Source: Flavobacterium succinicans (GTDB lineage Bacteria; Bacteroidota; Bacteroidia; Flavobacteriales; Flavobacteriaceae). Taken from it: DNA of 64,000 nt. The DNA is taken from the NCBI RefSeq assembly GCF_001662485.1, contig NZ_JMTM01000017.1, positions 615,273 to 679,272 of the forward strand. Direction: 5' to 3'. Below, in pieces: positions 56,390 through 64,000 of the stretch (the stretch's first letter is position 1; every line of letters begins with the position of its first letter). Position numbers and translations under genes: made by a program. The notes below the pieces were generated by a model. The model was not told the origin of the DNA, made no database searches, and saw nothing but the letters and a program-made list of their open reading frames with translations.

Positions 56390-57478
56390 ATGAAAAATTG
56401 TAAATTTTTGATTGTCTTTCTTTTGTTCTCTTTTGTGGTTGCTGCACAAAACGATGATGACTTTTCAGTGATTGCCTATTATACTGGGGATGATAAACTA
56501 ATTGATGCTTATGATGTAAAGAAATTAACTCATGTCATCTACAGTTTTTGCCATTTAAAAGAAGGGAAATTAAATGTTGATACCGCTAAAGATTCAGCAG
56601 CAATTAAGCATTTGGTGTCTCTAAAATCAATAAACCCAAAATTAAAAGTGATGTTGTCTCTTGGAGGCTGGGGAGGTTGTGAGCCTTGTTCAGATGGTTT
56701 TAATTCACCTGAAAAAATTGCTGTTTTTGCTAAGTCCGTAAAAGAAGTCAATGATTATTTTAAATGTGATGGATTGGATTTAGATTGGGAGTACCCATCG
56801 ATTGAAGGCTTTCCTGGTCATAAATTTCAGCCTGAAGATAAGTCTAATTTTACAGCTCTTGTAGTTGCCTTACGCAATGCTTTAGGACCAAAAAATGAAC
56901 TGAGTTTTGCAGCAGGTGGTTTTATGAAATATTTGAAAGAAGCTGTAGATTGGAAAGCGATTATTCCATTAGTAGACCGAGTAAATATTATGAGCTATGA
57001 CTTGGTAAATGGTTATGCTACGGTGACAGGCCATCACACTCCCTTGTATAGTGTGAAAAATGAGGAGGAATCAACTGATAAGGCTGTTGGTTATCTTTTA
57101 AAGTTGGGCGTGCCATCAAATAAGCTTGTTATTGGTGCTGCTTTTTATACTCGTATTTGGAAAAATGTTCCTAAGGTTAATAACGGCTTGTATCAATCCG
57201 GAGTAGCAACAAATGGGATTAATTTTAAAGATTTTGAAACCAAATTAACAAAGAACAAAGGCTGGAAGTATTTCTGGGATGAAAAAGCACAAGCTCCTTA
57301 TTGGTATAACGAAAATGAACAATTGTTTGCAACAGGTGATGATGAAAAGTCTGTCAGTGCAAAAACGCGATATGTTATTAAGAAGAAGCTTGGTGGTATC
57401 ATGTTTTGGGAATTGATTTTGGATAAAAACCAGAACGGGTTGGTAGATGCAATCTATAAAGTGAAACAAACGAATTAA
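56390..57478 (+). CDS. GH18 chitinase
   Basis: 362 residues. Signal peptide MKNCKFLIVFLLFSFVVAAQ, then one GH18 barrel: YSFCHLKEGKLN, LSLGGWGG (SxGG) and DGLDLDWEYP with catalytic Glu (about 133), YDLVNGYATVTGHHTPLY, and MFWELILDKNQNGL. No carbohydrate-binding module and no type IX sorting tail, so it is likely periplasmic and acts on imported oligosaccharides. No LytTR-like site or TAnnTTTG box in the 35 bp between terminator and ATG. Confidence 0.93.
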   Translation: MKNCKFLIVFLLFSFVVAAQNDDDFSVIAYYTGDDKLIDAYDVKKLTHVIYSFCHLKEGKLNVDTAKDSAAIKHLVSLKSINPKLKVMLSLGGWGGCEPCSDGFNSPEKIAVFAKSVKEVNDYFKCDGLDLDWEYPSIEGFPGHKFQPEDKSNFTALVVALRNALGPKNELSFAAGGFMKYLKEAVDWKAIIPLVDRVNIMSYDLVNGYATVTGHHTPLYSVKNEEESTDKAVGYLLKLGVPSNKLVIGAAFYTRIWKNVPKVNNGLYQSGVATNGINFKDFETKLTKNKGWKYFWDEKAQAPYWYNENEQLFATGDDEKSVSAKTRYVIKKKLGGIMFWELILDKNQNGLVDAIYKVKQTN

Positions 57479-57498
57479 AAGTACTCGGTTTATTTCCT

Positions 57499-59195
<1,697 letters not shown>

Positions 59196-59205
59196 TATAT
59201 GCTTT

Positions 59206-59235
59206 AAAAACCTTTCTTTTCGAAAGGTTTTTTTT
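59206..59235 (+). terminator. Terminator after the ABC-F gene
   Basis: Stem AAAAACCTTTC/GAAAGGTTTTT, loop TTTTC, T8. Confidence 0.88.
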
Positions 59236-59318
59236 ATGGCTTTAATTTGTTGTTTTAAAAGATAGTTTAAGTAGTTTACTTTTATAAGTATTCGTATTTA
59301 TTGCTAAATCGAAATTTG

Positions 59319-59326
59319 TATATTTG
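59319..59326 (+). promoter_or_regulatory. -7 box of pyrR
   Basis: TATATTTG, 21 bp before the ATG. The nearest TTG is only 15 nt upstream. The predicted leader is about 15 nt. Confidence 0.6.
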
Positions 59327-59347
59327 CACACCAAACAAAACTAAACC

Positions 59348-59893
59348 ATGAATCAAAAAGTATTGCTCACTTCCAAAGAAGTCAATATCATCCTAAATCG
59401 TTTGGCTTGTCAATTAATCGAAAAACATCTTGATTTTTCAGATACCATTCTAATTGGAATTCAACCCAGAGGAACGTTTTTAGCTAAGAGATTAAAGAGC
59501 ATTTTAGAAAATGACTATCAGGTTCCAACAATAAAAATAGGCTTCTTAGATATTACTTTTTTTAGGGATGATTTTAGAAGAACCGATAAGCTTTTGGAGG
59601 CCAATATTACACAAATCGATTTTTTGGTTGAAAATAAAAAAGTAATTTTTGTAGATGATGTTTTGTACACAGGAAGAAGTATTAGAGCTGCTTTAACTGC
59701 AATTCAGTCTTTTGGGAGACCATCAGGTATTGAACTTTTGACCTTAATTGATAGAAGGTTTAGTCGCGACTTACCCATTCAGCCAGATTATCGTGGCCGA
59801 CAGGTAGATGCTATAAATGACGAAAACGTAAAAGTTACTTGGGCAGAACAGGGCGAAGAAGATGGTGTTTTTTTAATCAATAATAATCAATAA
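59348..59893 (+). CDS. pyrR: PyrR, pyrimidine regulator / uracil phosphoribosyltransferase
   Basis: 181 residues. PRPP-binding motif VIFVDDVLYTGRSIRAAL (about 98-115), N-terminal IGIQPRGTFLAKRL. In other bacteria PyrR binds pyr mRNA for attenuation and has weak UPRTase activity. The predicted leader is too short to hold such an attenuator. pyrB starts 9 bp after its stop. Confidence 0.93.
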   Translation: MNQKVLLTSKEVNIILNRLACQLIEKHLDFSDTILIGIQPRGTFLAKRLKSILENDYQVPTIKIGFLDITFFRDDFRRTDKLLEANITQIDFLVENKKVIFVDDVLYTGRSIRAALTAIQSFGRPSGIELLTLIDRRFSRDLPIQPDYRGRQVDAINDENVKVTWAEQGEEDGVFLINNNQ

Positions 59894-59901
59894 GTATAAA
59901 A

Positions 59902-60828
59902 ATGAGCGAGTTAAGCGTAAATCATTTATTAGGCATTAAATATATCACCAAAAACGATATTGACCTTATTTTTGAAACAGCTGATCATTTTAAAGAAGTC
60001 ATCAATAGACCCATTAAAAAAGTACCTTCTTTACGAGACATTACCATAGCCAATATTTTTTTTGAAAACAGTACCAGAACCAAACTCTCGTTTGAATTAG
60101 CTCAAAAACGTTTATCCGCAGATGTAATTAGTTTTTCTGCCGCCCAATCTTCTGTAAAAAAAGGGGAGACGTTGATTGATACCGTTAATAACATTTTATC
60201 AATGAAAGTTGATATGGTTGTCATGCGTCATGCAAATCCAGGAGCTGCCTATTTTTTATCTAAAAATGTAAAAGCAAGTATCGTAAATGCTGGAGATGGT
60301 GCTCATGAACATCCTACACAAGCGCTATTAGATAGCTATTCAATCAGAGAAAAATTAGGAGATGTAGGAGGGAAGAAAGTGGTTATTGTTGGAGATATTT
60401 TGCATTCAAGAGTAGCGTTGTCTAATATATATGCTTTGCAAATGCAAGGAGCAGAAGTTAAAGTTTGTGGGCCAAAAACATTAATCCCTAGATATATTGA
60501 ATCACTTGGAGTAACAGTTGAATCTGATTTGCGTAAAGCGTTAGAATGGTGTGATGTAGCGAATATGCTGAGAGTTCAAAATGAACGAATGGATGTTAAC
60601 TTTTTTCCATCTACGCGAGAATATGCGCAACAATATGGAGTCGATAAAAACTTGTTAGATTCGTTAAGTAAAGAGATTGTAATTATGCACCCAGGACCTA
60701 TCAACCGTGGTGTGGAAATTACTTCTGATGTAGCAGATTCTCAACAATCTGTTATTTTGAATCAGGTAGAAAACGGAGTAGCCATTAGAATGGCTGTAAT
60801 TTATTTATTAGCTTCAAAAATTCAATAA
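59902..60828 (+). CDS. pyrB: Aspartate carbamoyltransferase catalytic subunit
   Basis: 308 residues. Carbamoyl-phosphate loop STRTKLSFELA (about 53-63), FSAAQSSVKKGETL (the 80s loop), HPTQALLD and HPGPINRG. It makes N-carbamoyl-aspartate, first committed step of pyrimidine synthesis. Second gene of the pyrR-pyrB transcript; no pyrI nearby. Confidence 0.96.
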   Translation: MSELSVNHLLGIKYITKNDIDLIFETADHFKEVINRPIKKVPSLRDITIANIFFENSTRTKLSFELAQKRLSADVISFSAAQSSVKKGETLIDTVNNILSMKVDMVVMRHANPGAAYFLSKNVKASIVNAGDGAHEHPTQALLDSYSIREKLGDVGGKKVVIVGDILHSRVALSNIYALQMQGAEVKVCGPKTLIPRYIESLGVTVESDLRKALEWCDVANMLRVQNERMDVNFFPSTREYAQQYGVDKNLLDSLSKEIVIMHPGPINRGVEITSDVADSQQSVILNQVENGVAIRMAVIYLLASKIQ

Positions 60829-60829
60829 A

Positions 60830-61162
60830 ATGAAAGTAGATACCAAAGGACATACAATAACTATTAAAGATACAGAAGGTGTTGTGACTACTTTTATTGA
60901 AAAAGTAACAAATCAATATGCCAGTTTCAAAGATTTTAATTTGATTTTGGATGTATCTAGTGATAAAACAGTTGATATTGCTTCCATAAAACTTTTTTTG
61001 CCTTTGGCTAAGACTCATAAAAAAGCCAAAAAATCATTGGTTATTGTTGCCGATGCGATAGATTTTAATGCCGTTCCACAATCCATAACTGTAGTTCCCT
61101 CTTTGTTAGAAGCAAATGATATCATTGAAATGGAAGAAATTGAAAGAGATTTAGGTTTTTAA
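60830..61162 (+). CDS. Unknown protein linked to RNase Z gene
   Basis: 110 residues, starting 1 bp after the pyrB stop. MKVDTKGHTITIKDTEGVVT then a pattern of strand-helix (LILDVSSDKTVDIASIKLFL, KKSLVIVADAIDF, VPSLLEANDIIEMEEIER) reminiscent of a STAS-like fold. Similar proteins are, from memory, sometimes misnamed ribonuclease Z because of the neighbour. It has no metallo-beta-lactamase motif. Confidence 0.75.
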   Translation: MKVDTKGHTITIKDTEGVVTTFIEKVTNQYASFKDFNLILDVSSDKTVDIASIKLFLPLAKTHKKAKKSLVIVADAIDFNAVPQSITVVPSLLEANDIIEMEEIERDLGF

Positions 61163-61202
61163 TAAAAGTTATCTAGATAATTTACTACCAACACTCATTA
61201 CT

Positions 61203-62108
61203 TTGAAATTAACCGTACTTGGCTGCTATGCTGCAACACCTCGAACTTTTACTAATCCAACGGCCCAATTATTAGAAGTTAAAAACAGGTATTTTTTAAT
61301 TGATTGTGGCGAAGGAACCCAAGTACAATTGCGTAAAAATAAAGTTAAGTTTACCAAAATCAGTCATATTTTTATTTCTCATTTACACGGCGATCATTTT
61401 TATGGGCTTATTGGTTTAATTTCTTCTTTCTCACTTTTGTCTAGAGTGGCAGACTTACATATTTATGGCCCGAAAGGATTAAAAGAAATTATCGAACTTC
61501 AATTGAAACTTTCGCACTCTTGGACAAATTATACTATTCATTTTCATGAATTGCACTCAAAAGAAAGCGAGTTGATTTTTGAAGATGAAAAAGTTACAGT
61601 TCACACTATTCCATTAAAACATAGAGTGTATACCAATGGATTTTTATTCAAAGAAAAAGAAGGTGATAGAAAATTAAATATTGAAGCTATTGAAGAGCTA
61701 GCCATTGATGTTTGTTATTATAAAAAGATAAAAAAGGGAGGAACTATTACGTTAGATAATGGACAAGTTGTAGACAATGAGCAGCTTACTTTTCCAGGAG
61801 AGCCTACAAAATCGTATGCTTTTTGTTCTGACACAGCTTATACAGAGTCAATAATTCCTTTAGTACAAGAAGTAGATTTGTTATATCACGAAAGTACTTT
61901 TTTAGAAAGCGAGTCACAATTGGCTGCTAAAACGATGCATTCTACTGCTATTCAAGCAGCGACTATTGCGTCAAAAGCAAATGTTAAATCGTTGCTATTA
62001 GGACATTATTCTACACGATACGAAAGTATTGCTTCGTTTAAAGAGGAAGCCTTAACTGTTTTTTCTAATGTGCAATTGGCAGCTGACGGAACTACCTTCG
62101 AAATTTAG
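61203..62108 (+). CDS. rnz: Ribonuclease Z
   Basis: 301 residues of the metallo-beta-lactamase fold with HLHGDHFYGL (H-x-H-x-D-H), CDT in FCSDTAYTE, and LLGHYSTRY. It trims tRNA 3' trailers. CCA is not encoded in the tRNA here, which fits RNase Z use. Start codon TTG at 61203 (MKLTVLGCYAATPRTFTNPT). Confidence 0.94.
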   Translation: MKLTVLGCYAATPRTFTNPTAQLLEVKNRYFLIDCGEGTQVQLRKNKVKFTKISHIFISHLHGDHFYGLIGLISSFSLLSRVADLHIYGPKGLKEIIELQLKLSHSWTNYTIHFHELHSKESELIFEDEKVTVHTIPLKHRVYTNGFLFKEKEGDRKLNIEAIEELAIDVCYYKKIKKGGTITLDNGQVVDNEQLTFPGEPTKSYAFCSDTAYTESIIPLVQEVDLLYHESTFLESESQLAAKTMHSTAIQAATIASKANVKSLLLGHYSTRYESIASFKEEALTVFSNVQLAADGTTFEI

Positions 62109-62180
62109 TATTGATCTGTATCTCAAAACAAAATAAAAATTGTTTTTAAATTTGTTCGAGTCATTTAAAATTAAAATCAA

Positions 62181-62825
62181 ATGAAAGATTTAGGTAATTA
62201 CAGAAAGTCCTATGATAAAAGTGAATTGTTAGAATCCAATATTCCTGAAGATCCTATTAACTTATTTCATCGTTGGTTTCATGAAGTGGAAGATTTTGGT
62301 GGAGTAGACGAGGTGAATGCTATGACTGTGGCTACAGTAGGTTTGGATGGATTTCCGAAATCTAGGGTAGTGCTGTTAAAAAAATTCAATGAAGAAGGAT
62401 TTGTTTTTTATACCAATTATAATTCACAAAAAGGAAAAGCAATTGAGGCAAATCCAAATATATGTTTGTCTTTTTTTTGGCCTTCTATGGAACGTCAAGT
62501 AATAATAAAAGGTAGGGCTCAAAAGACTAGTGATATCGTATCGGATGGTTATTTTGATTCAAGACCCGAGGGGAGTAAATTAGGAGCAATAGTTTCCAAT
62601 CAAAGTGAAATCATTCCTTCTCGAAAATTTTTAGAAAATAATTTAAAAGAAGTAGAGCTTAAATATGAAGGAAAAGAAATTCCAAGACCTAATTTCTGGG
62701 GAGGTTATTTAGTCGTTCCTTTTGAAGTTGAATTTTGGCAAGGTAGACCTAATCGTTTACATGATAGAATTCAATATTTACTTCAAGGTGATTATTCATG
62801 GAAAACGTGTAGATTATCCCCTTAA
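62181..62825 (+). CDS. pdxH: Pyridoxamine 5'-phosphate oxidase
   Basis: 214 residues, full length. FMN-binding VGLDGFPKSRVVLLKKFNEE (split view: RVVLLK) and FVFYTNYNSQKGKAIEANPN, and the C-terminal EFWQGRPNRLHDRIQY that binds PLP. It oxidises PMP or PNP to PLP. A monocistronic unit. Confidence 0.95.
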   Translation: MKDLGNYRKSYDKSELLESNIPEDPINLFHRWFHEVEDFGGVDEVNAMTVATVGLDGFPKSRVVLLKKFNEEGFVFYTNYNSQKGKAIEANPNICLSFFWPSMERQVIIKGRAQKTSDIVSDGYFDSRPEGSKLGAIVSNQSEIIPSRKFLENNLKEVELKYEGKEIPRPNFWGGYLVVPFEVEFWQGRPNRLHDRIQYLLQGDYSWKTCRLSP

Positions 62826-62991
62826 CATAAGCAAAAGACTACAATTTGTAATTAATAGTGTTGTTCATCGATAAAATTTGGTGTTTAAACGATTTTTTTC
62901 TTAAATTTAATTGTAATTAATTAAGGAAAAGATTCAAAATACATTTAAAGAAGTTTCCCCAAATCTACTTTAAACTTAAACTGCCAATGTC

Positions 62992-63501
62992 ATGAAAACA
63001 ATTTGTAAATTACTATCGTTAGTTTTAGTTAGCTCTTTTTTATTCTGTTCATGTTCTGCTGATTCAGTTGATAACGCAACGCCTGAAGCCAAAATAAATA
63101 CCGAGTCCGCTGTTGCTTATACCTATAATTCAATTGAATTAGAAACCTTAAGTTTAATCAACAATTATAGAAAATCTTTAGGCTTAAATACTTTAGAAAA
63201 AATAAACTTTATTTCAGTAAAATCTCAAGAGCATGTAAATTACATGATCACAAACAATGTTGTGAATCACAATGATTTTGTGTCAAGATCAAATGAAATA
63301 ATTAGAGTTTTAGGGGCAAGAAACGTTTCGGAAAATATTGCTTATAACTATGCTACTCCAGCCGCAGCTTTTGATGCATGGCTAAAAAGTTCTATTCATA
63401 AAGAAAATATCGTTGGTAATTTTACTCATTTTGGAATTTCTGTGAGAGAAGATCCTGCAACGGGTAAAAAATATTATGTCAATATTTTTGCAAAAATTTA
63501 G
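62992..63501 (+). CDS. CAP-domain lipoprotein
   Basis: 169 residues. Lipoprotein signal with LFCSC (two Cys near residue 20), and a CAP/SCP domain: LINNYRKSLGLNTL, HVNYMITNNVVNHNDF, ENIAYNYATPAAAFDAWLKS, and HFGISVREDPATGKKYYVNIF. The His/Glu pocket typical of CAP is kept. Role unknown. Confidence 0.88.
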   Translation: MKTICKLLSLVLVSSFLFCSCSADSVDNATPEAKINTESAVAYTYNSIELETLSLINNYRKSLGLNTLEKINFISVKSQEHVNYMITNNVVNHNDFVSRSNEIIRVLGARNVSENIAYNYATPAAAFDAWLKSSIHKENIVGNFTHFGISVREDPATGKKYYVNIFAKI

Positions 63502-63520
63502 TTTTGCTCATTCCAAAAAA

Positions 63521-63563
63521 AAAAAAATGCCCTCATGAATAAATTCAGAGGGCATTTTTTTGG
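63521..63563. terminator. Bidirectional terminator
   Basis: Stem AAATGCCCTC/GAGGGCATTT extended by TGAAT/ATTCA around a short loop, A-run left and T-run right, between the CAP and OmpA-family genes. Confidence 0.85.
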
Positions 63564-63577
63564 TTTAGAGAAACCTA

Positions 63578-64000
63578 TTAAAGCGCAGTTACAATAAACT
63601 CACTTCTTCGGTTCATTTGGTGTTGTTCTTCGGTGCAATTGGATTGGTTGGTTGGTTCGCAGCCGCAATCGTTGATGAGTTGCGATTCGCCGTAGCCTTT
63701 TCCGGTGAGTCTTGATGTATCGATGCCTTTGGAAACTAACCAAGCGATAGTCGATTGTGCTCTTCTTTCAGATAAAGCCAGGTTGTATTTGGCCGTTTGT
63801 CTGCAATCGGTATGGGAACGGATGTCGATTTTCATCGTTGGGTTTTGTTGTAATACATCTAAGATTTTGGCCAAGTCCAAAGCCGCCTCTTTGCGAATAT
63901 TGGATTTATCCAAATCAAAATAAATCATTTTGATGCCAAAACATTTGCCTAAATCATCGCCTACTGTTACTTTGCAAATGCTGCCTTCTAGTTGTAAATC
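63578..64000 (-). CDS. OmpA-family protein, C-terminal part (5' end outside window)
   Basis: The last 140 codons of a larger gene; the frame is open to the right edge (DLQLEGSICKVTVGDDLGKC). An OmpA peptidoglycan-binding domain: MIYFDLDKSNIRKEAALDL, RSHTDCRQTAKYNLALSERR, MNRRSEFIV. A Cys pair (CGCEPTNQSNC) lies in its loop. Full proteins of this type in Flavobacterium often carry PD40/TPR repeats before it. Confidence 0.88.
   Translation of the reverse strand, partial: DLQLEGSICKVTVGDDLGKCFGIKMIYFDLDKSNIRKEAALDLAKILDVLQQNPTMKIDIRSHTDCRQTAKYNLALSERRAQSTIAWLVSKGIDTSRLTGKGYGESQLINDCGCEPTNQSNCTEEQHQMNRRSEFIVTAL

Noticed and set aside
60830..61162. Ribonuclease Z label
   Set aside because: There is no H-x-H-x-D-H motif; the true RNase Z is the next gene.

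Overview
The window is AT-rich, densely coded DNA from a Flavobacterium-like member of the Bacteroidota. The evidence is a SusC/SusD pair, a Bacteroidota-type LptD, BshA of bacillithiol synthesis, flavobacterial promoter boxes (TAnnTTTG, sometimes with TTG 16-19 nt upstream) before many genes, few Shine-Dalgarno sites, and several TTG starts. There is no prophage, insertion sequence, CRISPR array or rRNA operon. Most of it is ordinary chromosomal backbone.

Layout. 1-5 kb: end of a class V aminotransferase, lipid A-type acyltransferase, rhomboid protease, SIMPL protein, tRNA-Tyr, and a TlpA-like lipoprotein thioredoxin broken by an in-frame stop. 5-9 kb: small unknown proteins, including four tightly overlapping ones ending in a YchJ-like protein, then a META-domain lipoprotein. 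9.2-12 kb: a structured intergenic element and a VWA/MoxR-type pair. 12-16 kb: AsmA-like protein, EamA transporter, a 47-residue ORF. 16-20 kb: pfkA, gapA, a GlcNAc-kinase-like ATPase, RidA. 20-28 kb: LptD, amidase, MCE protein, and a heterodisulfide-reductase-like iron-sulfur pair. 28-42 kb: PAP2, bshA, aroC, a dicarboxylate symporter, a TPR hybrid kinase, a DEAD-box helicase, two histidine-degradation enzymes, a glutaminyl cyclase and the SRP RNA. 42-43.5 kb: SDR, a candidate structured RNA and a transaldolase-like aldolase. 43.5-57.5 kb: a chitin/GlcNAc utilisation locus. 57.5-64 kb: ABC-F protein, pyrR-pyrB, RNase Z, pdxH, a CAP lipoprotein and the C-terminal end of an OmpA-family protein.

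The chitin/GlcNAc locus holds an MFS sugar transporter, a LytTR response regulator with a LytS-like kinase, SusC/SusD, a NagB-PIG-L fusion, a GH20 hexosaminidase and a GH18 chitinase. With the sugar kinase at 18.6 kb and PfkA at 16.5 kb it could carry chitin to glycolysis. No separate nagA is present; the PIG-L half may supply the deacetylase.

The strongest new observation is regulatory. Upstream of the transporter, of susC and of the nagB fusion there is the same 70-bp module: two 9-bp half-sites with starts 21 bp apart that fit the LytTR consensus, then exactly 32 bp, then a TAnnTTT(G/A) promoter box. This predicts one LytTR-controlled regulon. Second is a three-way-junction RNA candidate at 42615-42724, directly behind its own promoter box and in front of the aldolase gene.
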